A stretch of DNA of 17,682 nt from an uncultured Bacilli bacterium (GCA_934148875.1 CAKPDJ010000028.1:1-17682); one strand, 5' to 3'; positions 1 to 8,500 are shown, counted from the stretch's first letter. Notes: generated by a model from the letters alone, not told the origin. Made by a program: numbers and translations.

Positions 1-3
1 TGT

Positions 4-79
4 GCCGAAATAGCTCAATTGGTAGAGCAATTGATTTGTAATCAATAGGTTACGGGTTCGATTCCTGTTTTCGGCACCA
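4..79 (+). tRNA. tRNA-Thr (anticodon TGT)
   Basis: Full cloverleaf. The acceptor stem pairs GCCGAAA with TTTCGGC, followed by discriminator A and encoded CCA. The anticodon loop TTTGTAA gives TGT, reading ACA and other ACN threonine codons. It begins at the edge of the window, so the tRNA operon may extend upstream. Confidence 0.97.
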
Positions 80-88
80 TTTATTTTT

Positions 89-172
89 GGAGAGGTAGCG
101 AAGTGGCTAAACGCGGCAGACTGTAAATCTGTTCCTAACGGTTCGATGGTTCGAATCCATCTCTCTCCACCA
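89..172 (+). tRNA. tRNA-Tyr (anticodon GTA)
   Basis: Class II tRNA with a long variable arm, as expected for bacterial tRNA-Tyr. The acceptor GGAGAGG pairs with TCTCTCC (one G-T), then ACCA. The anticodon loop CTGTAAA gives GTA. It lies 9 bases after tRNA-Thr. Confidence 0.97.
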
Positions 173-178
173 CTGAAT

Positions 179-253
179 TGCCTCGTAGCCAAGTGGTAAG
201 GCATCAGACTTTGACTCTGACATGCGCTAGTTCGAATCTAGCCGAGGCAGCCA
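179..253 (+). tRNA. tRNA-Gln (anticodon TTG)
   Basis: The acceptor TGCCTCG pairs with CGAGGCA, followed by G and encoded CCA. The weak first pair (T-A) is typical of bacterial glutamine tRNAs. The anticodon loop CTTTGAC gives TTG for CAA/CAG. Confidence 0.96.
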
Positions 254-267
254 TTAATTATGTATAT

Positions 268-343
268 GTTCCGTTAGCTCAGTCGGTAGAGCATCTGACT
301 TTTAATCAGAGGGTCTGGAGTTCGAATCTCCAACGGGACACCA
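268..343 (+). tRNA. tRNA-Lys (anticodon TTT)
   Basis: The acceptor GTTCCGT pairs with ACGGGAC (one T-G wobble), then ACCA. The anticodon loop CTTTTAA gives TTT. The T-arm contains the canonical GTTCGAATC. It is separated from tRNA-Gln by 14 AT-rich bases. Confidence 0.97.
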
Positions 344-351
344 TTATTTGT

Positions 352-440
352 GCCTGAGTGGCGGAATAGGTAGACGCACAGGACTTAAAATCCTGCGAGC
401 TTCAACACTCGTGTCGGTTCAAGTCCGACCTTAGGCACCA
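352..440 (+). tRNA. tRNA-Leu (anticodon TAA)
   Basis: Class II tRNA with a long variable arm. The acceptor GCCTGAG pairs with CTTAGGC, then ACCA. The anticodon loop CTTAAAA gives TAA, reading UUA, which is a heavily used leucine codon in the genes of this AT-rich window. Confidence 0.97.
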
Positions 441-443
441 TAT

Positions 444-536
444 GGAGGAATACCCAAGTCTGGTTGAAGGGACCGGTCTTGAAAACCGGGAGGTCGTGCA
501 AGCGGCGCAGGGGTTCGAATCCCTTTTCCTCCGCCA
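444..536 (+). tRNA. tRNA-Ser (anticodon TGA)
   Basis: Class II tRNA of 93 bases with a long GC-rich variable arm. The acceptor GGAGGAA pairs with TTCCTCC, followed by G and CCA. The anticodon loop CTTGAAA gives TGA for UCA. Only three bases separate it from tRNA-Leu, so the cluster is processed from one transcript. Confidence 0.97.
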
Positions 537-543
537 ACTATAT

Positions 544-620
544 CGCGGGATAGAGCAGTCTGGTAGCTCGTTGGGCTCATAACCCAGAGGCCACAGGTTC
601 AAATCCTGTTCCCGCAACCA
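544..620 (+). tRNA. Initiator tRNA-fMet (anticodon CAT)
   Basis: The anticodon loop CTCATAA gives CAT. Two features mark this as the initiator rather than elongator Met or modified Ile: base 1 (C) faces A at the top of the acceptor stem instead of pairing, and the anticodon stem carries three consecutive G-C pairs (GGG/CCC). The gene ends with AACCA. Confidence 0.96.
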
Positions 621-623
621 TAT

Positions 624-700
624 GGTCTCATGGTGCAGCTGGTTAACACGTCTGCCTGTCACGCAGAAGATCGCGGGTTCGAGTCCCGTTGAGACCGCCA
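624..700 (+). tRNA. tRNA-Asp (anticodon GTC)
   Basis: The acceptor GGTCTCA pairs with TGAGACC, then GCCA. The anticodon loop CTGTCAC gives GTC. The run Ser-fMet-Asp-Phe in this cluster matches the order found in large Firmicutes tRNA operons such as B. subtilis trnB (from memory). Confidence 0.97.
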
Positions 701-705
701 TATAT

Positions 706-781
<76 letters not shown>

Positions 782-813
782 ATATTGATTATTATTTGAC
801 CTGGTATGGTCAT

Positions 814-890
814 GCGCTCGTAGCTCAGCTGGATAGAGTGTTTGGCTACGAACCAAAAGGTCAGGGGTTCGAATCCCTTCGAGCGCACCA
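814..890 (+). tRNA. tRNA-Arg (anticodon ACG)
   Basis: The acceptor GCGCTCG pairs perfectly with CGAGCGC, then ACCA. The anticodon loop CTACGAA gives ACG, whose first base is normally deaminated to inosine by TadA to read CGU/CGC/CGA. The 32-base spacer before it is the longest inside the cluster. Confidence 0.97.
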
Positions 891-896
891 TTTTTT

Positions 897-973
897 CGGG
901 AAGTGGCTCAACTTGGTAGAGCACTTGGTTTGGGACCAAGGGGTTGCAGGTTCAAATCCTGTCTTCCCGACCA
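897..973 (+). tRNA. tRNA-Pro (anticodon TGG)
   Basis: The acceptor CGGGAAG pairs with CTTCCCG, followed by A and encoded CCA. The anticodon loop TTTGGGA gives TGG for CCN codons. It is the last tRNA of the cluster and is followed within about ten bases by a terminator hairpin. No copy of its 3' end was seen downstream, so there is no sign of an integrated element using it as an attachment site inside this window. Confidence 0.97.
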
Positions 974-983
974 TTATGTATTT

Positions 984-1010
984 AAGAACTTTATATAAGT
1001 TCTTTTTTTT
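984..1010 (+). terminator. Intrinsic terminator of the tRNA operon
   Basis: An 8-bp stem (AAGAACTT with AAGTTCTT) around a 5-base loop is followed by eight T residues on the + strand. The T-tract touches the stop codon of the convergent nuclease gene (TTA at 1009-1011). The stem is AT-rich and lacks a T-tract on the minus strand, so it probably serves only the tRNA transcript. Confidence 0.8.
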
Positions 1011-1749
1011 ATTCCCCTTGGTCACATAATTCGACTTTTTTAAATAATTTTTCCAAATTGTTTTCATTTATTGAAAATGATGTTCCGTGATCATATACTT
1101 GTCCAAATTTTTTATCATTTTTATAAAACCCTATACGAAATGTAACTTTAATAATTCCTTTTGTTAATAGAACTAAAAATCTATCAAAAGATATTAAGTT
1201 ATAAAAGGCTATGTCTTTGTATTTAAAATATACTGTGTTGTGAGCAAATTTTCTATCTGCATGTATTAATGCCATACATTTTAATTTTCTTTCTAATTTT
1301 TCTTTTAATAAATCAAATGACCAGGCGGCATCACTATCTATAATATTATTATTTAAGTCATACACTTTTAAAAATACTTGTTTTTTATTGTAATCTACAT
1401 ATAGTTTAAAATAATTTTGATTATATTTTACTTTTCTATTACCATAGATTGCTAAATTAAAGGTATTGAATTGTGGGTATTCTTTATCTGCTTTCCCATA
1501 TTTTTCATTAAGTCTTTTAATTTCAAATAGATAGCTATCAGGGACTGATGAAAATAGTGTAATATCTTTTTCAATTTTAGAACACTTAGTTTTTAATTCT
1601 ATACCTTTGTAATCGGGAATTTCAAAATTTTCTGTTTCTTTTCCTAATAGTGATTCTAGGGTTATACCTACACCACCCCTTCCTTTAGCCTTGCTTTCTA
1701 TCCATTCATCATAAATAATTTTTTCGTTTATTTCTTTGTAGATATTCAT
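1009..1749 (-). CDS. MvaI/BcnI-type (MutH-fold) restriction endonuclease-like protein, no partner methylase visible
   Basis: The 246-residue protein resembles the MvaI/BcnI restriction endonuclease family, monomeric MutH/Sau3AI-fold nucleases that cut DNA strands one at a time. Visible support: an N-terminal RGGVGITLESLLG stretch with Glu32, the metal-binding pattern IPDYKGIELKTK holding Asp46, Glu51 and Lys53 (D-x4-E-x-K), and a C-terminal DHGTSFSI segment (220-227) matching the family's late H-G motif. Length is normal for the family. The start is supported by a strong GGAGGTG ribosome site (1758-1764). No DNA methyltransferase or specificity gene is within the window, so it is either a solitary nuclease, a nicking/repair-type enzyme, or half of a system whose partner lies elsewhere. 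It converges on the tRNA operon, with its stop in the T-tract of the tRNA terminator. No own terminator was found. Confidence 0.82.
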   Translation of the reverse strand: MNIYKEINEKIIYDEWIESKAKGRGGVGITLESLLGKETENFEIPDYKGIELKTKCSKIEKDITLFSSVPDSYLFEIKRLNEKYGKADKEYPQFNTFNLAIYGNRKVKYNQNYFKLYVDYNKKQVFLKVYDLNNNIIDSDAAWSFDLLKEKLERKLKCMALIHADRKFAHNTVYFKYKDIAFYNLISFDRFLVLLTKGIIKVTFRIGFYKNDKKFGQVYDHGTSFSINENNLEKLFKKVELCDQGE

Positions 1750-1884
1750 GTAATTAACACCTCCTATATTTATTATTTCTATTTTTGCGAGAATATCTAA
1801 TTTTTTTATTAAAAATTTTAACTTTTTATAAAAAATAGTATAAGAATTAGTTATAAATTATATTATATATTTGAGGTGTAATAA

Positions 1885-2577
1885 ATGTTAAAAAAACCAA
1901 TTATTGGAATTATTTGTAGAAAATTTATAATTGATGGTGAATCGGTTTTTCAACTTAATACTGATTATTATTCGGCTATTGTTAAAAATGGTGGAATTCC
2001 ATTAGGAGTTTTTTCTAGTGATTATTGTATACAAAACAATAATTATAATTTTTTATCTGATGAAAGTATTTCAGATTTAGATAATATACTTTCTAAATGT
2101 AATGGTATATTGATGACCGGTGGGTATAATTGGAATAAATGTGATGAATATATACTTGAATATGCTTTAAAGAATGATATTCCAATTTTAGGTATTTGTC
2201 TAGGAATGCAAATTATGGGTAGTATGGATTTTTTTAATTCTGATATGCCTGATAGGACAATAAGAAATGATACAATCATCAATCATTTTCAAAAAGGTAA
2301 ACAATATGTTCATAAATGTAAAATTTTAGATGGGCTTCTCTATAAAATTTTGAAAAAAAATAGTATTGTTGTAAACAGTCGACATAACTATCATATTGAA
2401 GACAGAAAATACTTTAATATTGACGCTTATTCTGAAGACGGTCTGATAGAAGCTATTAGTATTGAAAATCATAAATTTGCCTTAGGTGTTCAATGGCATC
2501 CAGAGAGCATGATTGATTATGATGAAGATATGTTTAAAATATTTAAAGCGTTTATTGAAGCTTCAATTCAGTCGTAA
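1885..2577 (+). CDS. Gamma-glutamyl-gamma-aminobutyrate hydrolase family (peptidase C26) protein
   Basis: A 230-residue single-domain class I glutamine amidotransferase-like hydrolase. It carries the nucleophile elbow GICLGMQ with Cys105 and the catalytic His205/Glu207 in GVQWHPES, giving a complete Cys-His-Glu triad. Family members such as PuuD cleave gamma-glutamyl amides, for example gamma-glutamyl-GABA in putrescine breakdown; many Firmicutes paralogues have unknown substrates. There is no synthetase, ammonia-using domain or putrescine gene next to it, so the substrate cannot be assigned. A GAGGTG site (1873-1878) sits 6 bases before the ATG. The gene stands alone, divergent from the nuclease gene across a 135-base AT-rich spacer, and no clear terminator follows it. 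The first 60 residues and the Asn/Asp-rich middle look normal for a cytoplasmic enzyme; there is no signal peptide. Confidence 0.9.
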   Translation: MLKKPIIGIICRKFIIDGESVFQLNTDYYSAIVKNGGIPLGVFSSDYCIQNNNYNFLSDESISDLDNILSKCNGILMTGGYNWNKCDEYILEYALKNDIPILGICLGMQIMGSMDFFNSDMPDRTIRNDTIINHFQKGKQYVHKCKILDGLLYKILKKNSIVVNSRHNYHIEDRKYFNIDAYSEDGLIEAISIENHKFALGVQWHPESMIDYDEDMFKIFKAFIEASIQS

Positions 2578-2675
2578 AATTATGTGAGAAAATCTTATGT
2601 ATTTGGTTTAAACAATTTAGCAATTATATGTTTATTTATTTTGATCGCATGATAGATAAAAAATAATAAAAAAAC

Positions 2676-2704
2676 TTACATAGAAAATTAATTTGTGTTA
2701 TACT
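2676..2704 (+). promoter_or_regulatory. Sigma-A type promoter for the MATE gene
   Basis: A -35 box TTACAT (2676-2681) and a -10 box TATACT (2699-2704) are separated by exactly 17 bases. Transcription would start near 2711, giving a leader of about 70 bases that contains the hairpin described next. Confidence 0.65.
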
Positions 2705-2723
2705 GTATAAGTCGTGCAGAAAT

Positions 2724-2758
2724 AACGTAAGTCCAGACCTTGAATTTACGTTTTTTTT
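2724..2758 (+). terminator. Terminator-like hairpin in the MATE leader (possible attenuator)
   Basis: AACGTAA (2724-2730) pairs with TTACGTT (2746-2752), extendable by a G-T and a T-A pair, around an 11-base loop. Eight T residues (2751-2758) follow. It lies after the likely transcription start and before the ribosome site (AGGAG, 2768-2772), so it could stop transcription before the gene. No known riboswitch class was recognised, and no leader peptide longer than three or four codons was seen. Alternatively it terminates read-through from the upstream gene, which lacks a terminator of its own. Confidence 0.6.
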
Positions 2759-2780
2759 ACGAAAGAGAGGAGTATTTTTT

Positions 2781-4751
2781 ATGAAAAAATTAGATTTAGG
2801 AACAGAAAAAATTAATAAGTTATTAATTAGTTTTTCTATACCATGTGTAATTTCAATGTTAATTAATTCTATCTATAATATAGTTGATCAGATTTTCATT
2901 GGTAAGGGTGTAGGAACCTTAGGTAATGCTGCAACCAATGTTATTTTTCCACTTGTTATTATTGCTAATGCCATTAGTGGATTAATTGGTAATGGAGCGA
3001 GTGCTAACCTTTCACTAAGATTAGGAGAAAAGAAAGAAAATGAGGCTAAAAAATGTATAGGTAGTGCCATCACTTTAACGATTGCTATATCTATTATTTT
3101 TAGTGCCATCATTTTTTTCCTACTTCCTAACTTAGTATATTTATTAGGATGTACCAAAAATGTTTACAATTATGCGGTTGACTATGGGCGAATAATTATA
3201 TTAGGTTTTCCATTTATGATTACATATTCAGCTATATCATCAATTATTAGAGCTGATGGTTCTCCAAAATATTCAATGATATTATTAGTTGTTGGTGCTA
3301 TTATCAATATTATTTTAGATCCAGTTTTTATATTTGGGTTAAATATGGGTGTAACAGGTGGAGCTATAGCTACAGTAATTGGACAGGCTGTATCATGTAT
3401 TATGGCACTTGTTTATATACCTAAAATTAAGAGTGTAAAACTTGAAAAAAGTGATTTCAGATTAGATAAATCAATTACTAGAACTTTAGGCTTAGGTTTA
3501 TCAAGTTTCATTACTCAAGCAACTGTTTTAGCCTTGTTTGTATTTATGAACAATATTATGACTAAGTATGGTGCTAGTAGTAAATTTGGCAGCGATATCC
3601 CACTTTCTGTATATGGGGTTATTTCTAAAATAAATTCATTATATATATCCACCATTTTAGGTATATCTATTGGTAGTCAACCAATAATTGGCTTTAACTA
3701 TGGAGCAGGCAAATACAATCGTGTTAAAGAAACATTAAGAAAAGTATTATTAATAAATGCTGTAGTAGGAATAATTTTTAATATTATTTTCCTTATATTC
3801 CCAAAACAATTAGCTGGTATCTTTATTTCAAAAACTGATCCTAGCTATGAATTATTTATGGAATTTGCTGTTTTAATATGTAGAAGTTTTCTATTAGTGT
3901 GTGCACTTAACTTCTTGGAAATGACTACTAGTATTGTTGTTCAATCACTAGGTAATGTAAAAAAGGCTACGGCGGTATCATTTATTAGACAAATTATTTT
4001 GTTTATTCCTATTTCCTTAATTTTATGTGTTGTATGTAAAAAAGGAGTATATGGTGCTTTATATGCAGGTTGTATTGCTGATAGTATTTGTTTTATAATT
4101 AGTATTTTTATTTTATACTCAGAATATAAAAAATTAAATGTTACTAGTCAAGATGATGAAATTGAAGTAGATAATCAAGTTTCTAATTATAATGGTCCTA
4201 AAGTAGTTATTACTATTTCTAGGGAATATGGTTCAGGTGGTAGATATGTAGGTAAAATATTAGCTAATAAAATGAATTTACCATTTTATGATAAAGAACT
4301 AATTTCCTTAATTGCTAAAGAGTCTGGTTTTTCAAAATCGTATGTCTCAAAAAATGGTGAAATAATGTTATCAACTAAATACGAAAATAATAATGATGAT
4401 CGTATGTTTATAGCAGAGTCCAAAGTAATCAAAAATCTAGCTAAGGATTCTTGTGTAATTGTTGGTAGATGTAGTGATTATATTTTAAAAGATAGTAAAA
4501 ATACTTTTAAAATATTTCTATATAGCGATAATAAATCAAAAGTAAAAAGAGCAGTAAAATACTATGGTCTAAAAGAAGAAAATGCTTTAAAAGAGATAGA
4601 AAAAATAAATAAGCAGCGTGAAAAACACTATAAATATTATACAAATAGAGAATGGAAAAAACCTAATAATTATGATTTAATGTTAAATGTTGATTTATTG
4701 GGAGTAGAAAAATGCGCTGATATAATTAAAAATATCATTGAAACTAAATAA
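2781..4751 (+). CDS. MATE family efflux transporter fused to a cytidylate kinase-like domain
   Basis: A 656-residue two-domain protein. Residues 1-450 form a complete 12-helix MATE exporter: the start resembles MATE N-termini (SIPCVISMLINSIYNIVDQ, 19-37), and conserved features include NASGLIG-like NAISGLIGNGAS (63-74), IRADGSPKYS (156-165) and IGSQPIIGFNYGAG (297-310). MATE pumps export cationic drugs or metabolites using Na+ or H+ gradients. An acidic linker (about 455-470) leads to residues 472-656, a cytidylate-kinase-like P-loop domain: ISREYGSGGRYVGK (479-492) is the phosphate-binding loop and VIVGRCSDYIL (559-569) a second family motif. The kinase-like domain would face the cytoplasm. 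An isolated MATE protein is about 450 residues, so this is a true fusion; the reading frame is unbroken. Its own promoter and hairpin leader precede it, and a strong bidirectional terminator follows. The substrate is unknown, and whether the second domain phosphorylates nucleotides or acts as a sensor cannot be told from sequence. Confidence 0.92.
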   Translation: MKKLDLGTEKINKLLISFSIPCVISMLINSIYNIVDQIFIGKGVGTLGNAATNVIFPLVIIANAISGLIGNGASANLSLRLGEKKENEAKKCIGSAITLTIAISIIFSAIIFFLLPNLVYLLGCTKNVYNYAVDYGRIIILGFPFMITYSAISSIIRADGSPKYSMILLVVGAIINIILDPVFIFGLNMGVTGGAIATVIGQAVSCIMALVYIPKIKSVKLEKSDFRLDKSITRTLGLGLSSFITQATVLALFVFMNNIMTKYGASSKFGSDIPLSVYGVISKINSLYISTILGISIGSQPIIGFNYGAGKYNRVKETLRKVLLINAVVGIIFNIIFLIFPKQLAGIFISKTDPSYELFMEFAVLICRSFLLVCALNFLEMTTSIVVQSLGNVKKATAVSFIRQIILFIPISLILCVVCKKGVYGALYAGCIADSICFIISIFILYSEYKKLNVTSQDDEIEVDNQVSNYNGPKVVITISREYGSGGRYVGKILANKMNLPFYDKELISLIAKESGFSKSYVSKNGEIMLSTKYENNNDDRMFIAESKVIKNLAKDSCVIVGRCSDYILKDSKNTFKIFLYSDNKSKVKRAVKYYGLKEENALKEIEKINKQREKHYKYYTNREWKKPNNYDLMLNVDLLGVEKCADIIKNIIETK

Positions 4752-4754
4752 AAT

Positions 4755-4797
4755 AAAAGTAAGGACTAATTCAAATCAGAATTAAATCCTTACTTTT
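4755..4797. terminator. Bidirectional terminator between the MATE and TetR genes
   Basis: AAAGTAAGGA (4756-4765) pairs with TCCTTACTTT (4787-4796), and the loop itself holds a second paired segment, TAATTC (4767-4772) with GAATTA (4779-4784). T residues follow on the + strand and A-rich sequence precedes, giving T residues on the minus strand, so it can end both convergent transcripts. It abuts the TGA stop of the TetR gene. Confidence 0.85.
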
Positions 4798-5361
4798 TCA
4801 ATTTAAATTATCAGGAATTAATAGATTTAGATATTCAAGTACTTCTTCTTTTGAATAGCGACTACCATTCTTTAACCATTCAATTCCTACATTAAACACA
4901 GCTCCTAAATAAAATTTAGACACAATATTAGTTGGTATTTTATTATCAGTAATTTCTTTTTCTTTCAAATGCTTAGTAATATCATGATCGATTACGTCAT
5001 AAATAATATCTACCATAATACTATTTCTATTATTAATCATAACTGCTAAATATATGTCTCTTTTTTCTTCGATATGATCTAAAAATATCCTAATCATTTC
5101 AAGATAATATTCTTTGGTATTAGATATGTTTTTATTCTTATTTAATTCCATAATAAGTGAATTCTTTAAATCGTTAATTGCATCAGCGAGTAATTCATAT
5201 TTATCATTATAATGAGCATAAAAAGTAGAACGATTAATAAGGGCATGACTACAAATATCTGATACCTTTATCTCTTCAAATGATTTTTCTTTCATAAGTT
5301 CAAGCAGCGTATTATAAAGTGCATTTTGTGTTTTTACCACACGTAAATCCTTTTTATTCAT
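4798..5361 (-). CDS. TetR/AcrR family transcriptional regulator
   Basis: A 187-residue one-component regulator. Residues 8-56 form the TetR DNA-binding domain: KTQNALYNTLLELMKEKSF, then helix-turn-helix EIKVSDICSHALINRSTFYAHYNDKYELL, where RSTFYAHY is the recognition helix and its cap. The helical remainder (60-187) would bind a ligand and dimerise and resembles the C-terminal domain often found in Firmicutes TetR proteins. The start is supported by an AGGTGATGG ribosome site (5365-5373). It is divergent from the MMPL transporter gene 180 bases away, the classic arrangement for a repressor of a neighbouring efflux gene; regulation of that transporter and of itself is inferred. It is the only gene here ending in TGA. 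Confidence 0.93.
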   Translation of the reverse strand: MNKKDLRVVKTQNALYNTLLELMKEKSFEEIKVSDICSHALINRSTFYAHYNDKYELLADAINDLKNSLIMELNKNKNISNTKEYYLEMIRIFLDHIEEKRDIYLAVMINNRNSIMVDIIYDVIDHDITKHLKEKEITDNKIPTNIVSKFYLGAVFNVGIEWLKNGSRYSKEEVLEYLNLLIPDNLN

Positions 5362-5379
5362 TTTCCATCACCTAATAGT

Positions 5380-5407
5380 ATTATATTCTTTTTAATATAT
5401 TTGTAAA
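5380..5407 (-). promoter_or_regulatory. Promoter of the TetR gene
   Basis: On the minus strand TTTACA (5407-5402) and TATAAT (5385-5380) are separated by 16 bases, and a short leader carries the ribosome site. The -10 box is a perfect consensus match. Confidence 0.65.
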
Positions 5408-5462
5408 GATAAAATACAGTACGTTGCTTATTTATACATACATTTTGGAATAAGTGTTGGAT

Positions 5463-5482
5463 AACCATAAATATATATGGTT
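5463..5482. promoter_or_regulatory. Candidate TetR operator palindrome
   Basis: AACCATA (5463-5469) and its exact reverse complement TATGGTT (5476-5482) are separated by six A/T bases, in the divergent TetR/MMPL intergenic region and about 60 bases before the transporter start. Size and symmetry suit a TetR dimer. A matching -10/-35 pair for the transporter was not clear enough to call. Binding is inferred from position and symmetry only. Confidence 0.45.
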
Positions 5483-5540
5483 TTGTTGGTGCATTTTTTT
5501 AATAAAAAGAATAGAATGTTATAGCGATGGAGGGAAAAAT

Positions 5541-8500
5541 ATGAACAAATTTGCTAAGCAAATATGCAAGCATAAAAATATAATTTTAATTATTACGGCT
5601 GTATTATTTGTATTATCTTTTGTAGGAATGAAATTAACTAAAATCAATTATGATATTCTAGTATATTTACCAGAAGATATTGAAACAGTACAGGGACAAA
5701 ATATTTTGACTAATGATTTTGGTATGGGTTCATATTCAGTGGTAATAACTGAAAATATGAATAGTAAAGAATTACTAAAATTAGAGGAAGAATTTAAAAA
5801 AATAGATGGTGTTAATCAAGTAATTAGTGCTTATGATGTTATTGGTACAACTATTCCAATAGAAATGTTACCGAATGAAATAACTGAAAAATTTCATCAG
5901 GAAAATACAGATATAATGTTTGTTACTTTTAACGAATCAACATCATCAGAAAAAACAATCAATGCTATTAGTGACATGAAGGATGTAGCTAATGATAAAG
6001 CTAAAATAAGTGGTATGAGTGCTATGGTACTAGATACTATGGAGTTATCTGATAAAGAAATAGCTATTTATGTAGTAATAGCTATAACACTTTGTTTAAT
6101 AGTACTTGAATTGTCATTAGATTCATATTTAGTACCAGTATTACTATTAGGTAATATTGGAATAGCTATTATCTTTAACTTAGGAAGTAATATCATCTTT
6201 GGAGAAATATCATATATAACTAAAGCTTTAGTAGCAGTTTTACAGTTAGGTGTTACAACTGACTTTTCAATCTTCTTATATCATGCATATGAAAATAAGA
6301 AGAGTAGTGGTGTGACTAAAGAAAAAGCTATGACTGAAGCAATCGTTGAAACATTTACATCAGTTACTGGTAGTAGTTTAACAACTATAGCAGGCTTCTT
6401 AGTATTATGTACTATGAACTTAACTTTAGGAAAAGATTTAGGTTTAGTAATGGCTAAAGGTGTTTTGTTAGGAGTTATTACAGTTTTAACAGTATTTCCT
6501 AGTCTATTACTAGTTTTTGATAATCAAATTGATAAAACTAAACATAAACCAATAACAGTACATTTTGAAAAATTAAATAAATTTGTGATAAGGCATTATA
6601 AACCAATCTTTATAACTTTCTTGTTATTATTAGTACCAGCATACTTAGCTAACTCTAAAGTAGATGTTTACTATAAAATAGATGAAAGCTTACCAGATAC
6701 TTTAGATAGCATAGTTGCCAATACTGATTTAAAAAACAAATTCAATATTGTTTCACCTGAAGTAATCTTGATCGATAAAAATATGAAAACAGATAAGCAG
6801 CAAGAAATGATTAGTCGTATTGAGCAAGTAGATGGAATCGATTTTGTATTATCATTTTCTAAATTGAAAGAATTAGGTTTGACTGAGAATATGTTACCTA
6901 GTGATTTAGTCAAAGTATTTGAAAGTGAAAATTATCAAATGTTATTCCTAAATTCCACTTATGATATAGCTACAACTGAATTAAATAATCAAGTAACAGA
7001 AGTTAATAAAATTATTAAGGAATACGATGAAAAGAGTATTTTAGCAGGAGAAGGTCCATTAATGAAAGACTTAGTACTTACTAGTGATGAAGATTTTAAT
7101 AATGTTAATTATTCATCAATCATTTGTATTTTACTAATTATGGTAGTTGTTTTAAAATCAGTATCACTTCCAATATTATTAATTCTAGCTATTGAATTTG
7201 CGATATTTATGAATATGTCAGTATCATATTTTAGTGGAGTAGTATTACCATTCGTAGCACCAATCGTACTTGGAACTATTCAATTAGGAGCAACTATTGA
7301 CTATGCTATTTTAATGACTACAAATTACTTAAGATTAAGAAAAGATGGACTTGAAAAGAAAGAAGCAATGCTTCAAACAACTAATTACTGCAGTAACTCT
7401 ATATTTGTTAGTGGTATGTGTTTCTTTGCTGCAACTTTTGGAGTAGGTGTATATTCTGATCTTGAAATGGTCGGTTCTTTATGTACATTAATTTCAAGAG
7501 GAGCAATAATTAGTATGATTGTAGTAATAACAGTATTACCTTCAATCTTATTGATATTTGATTCAATTATCTTAAAAACAACATTAAATATGCAAGATAA
7601 AACAAATATGAAAGGAAAGAAAAATATGAAAAATAATAAAAAGAATATGAAAAAAGTAGTGGCTACTGGTTTAGTTTTAACTTTAGCTCTAACACCTATT
7701 TCTACTTTAGCTTTATCTAGAGAAGAGACAGTATATGCTAAATTAAATACTGATGGTAGTATAAAAAATATTATTGTTAATGAACATTTAATTAATAGTG
7801 ACAAATTAGATACAATTGAAGATTATACAGAACTAGAAAATATTTTAAATATTAATAGTGATCATACTTATACTAGACAGGATAATTTATTAACTTGGGA
7901 TAGTAAAGGTAGTGATATTTTCTACCAAGGTACTACTAACCAACAAGCACCAGTTAGTGAAGAAATTACTTATAAACTAAATGGTGAAAAAGTTGAATTA
8001 AAAGATTTAATTGGTAAAAGTGGTAAAGTAGAAATTACTTTAAAATATAAGAATTTAGACAAACATGTAGTTAATAATCAAACTTTATATACACCATTTG
8101 TAGTAACTACTGCTACTATGATAGATGCAAAAAATAATTCCAATATAACAGTTACTAATGGTAAAGTAGTAAATAGTGGTAATAATTTTATCGTAGTTGG
8201 TTTATCTACTCCAGGTTTATATGAAAGTATGAATCTTGATGAGTTAAAAGGATTAGATACTGTTACTATTTCTTATGATACTACTAAATTTGAACTTGCT
8301 AGTATTTATTCTGTAATTACATCTAAATTAATTGATAATAGTGATTTAGATATTTTTACTAAATTAAATAATGTATATGGAAATGTTAATCAATTACAGG
8401 AATCGATTAATAAAATAGAATCTGGTTCTAAAACTATTTTAGATAATTTAACTTTGATAGATGATGGAACTACAGAATTAGCTACTAAGGTTAATTTACT

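Noticed and set aside
897..973. tRNA-Pro as an integration attachment site.
   Set aside because: No integrase gene and no repeated copy of the tRNA 3' end were found in the window.
2043..2282. Minus-strand open frame inside the peptidase C26 gene.
   Set aside because: It is antisense to a gene with an intact catalytic triad, has no ribosome site, and its composition mirrors the real gene.
4798..5361. Mycoplasma-type genetic code (TGA as tryptophan), considered because of the low GC content.
   Set aside because: The TetR gene ends at TGA with the expected length, and all long genes here are free of in-frame TGA while using TGG for tryptophan.
5454..5540. Longer N-terminus for the MMPL transporter from the first in-frame start codon (TTG) at 5454.
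   Set aside because: The extra residues are not transporter-like, overlap the candidate operator, and lack a ribosome site, while GGAGGG precedes the ATG at 5541.
7385..7804. Minus-strand open frame opposite the transporter/coiled-coil junction.
   Set aside because: Shadow of the long + strand gene; its hydrophobic and Phe/Lys-rich composition comes from reverse-complementing Lys- and Asn-rich codons.
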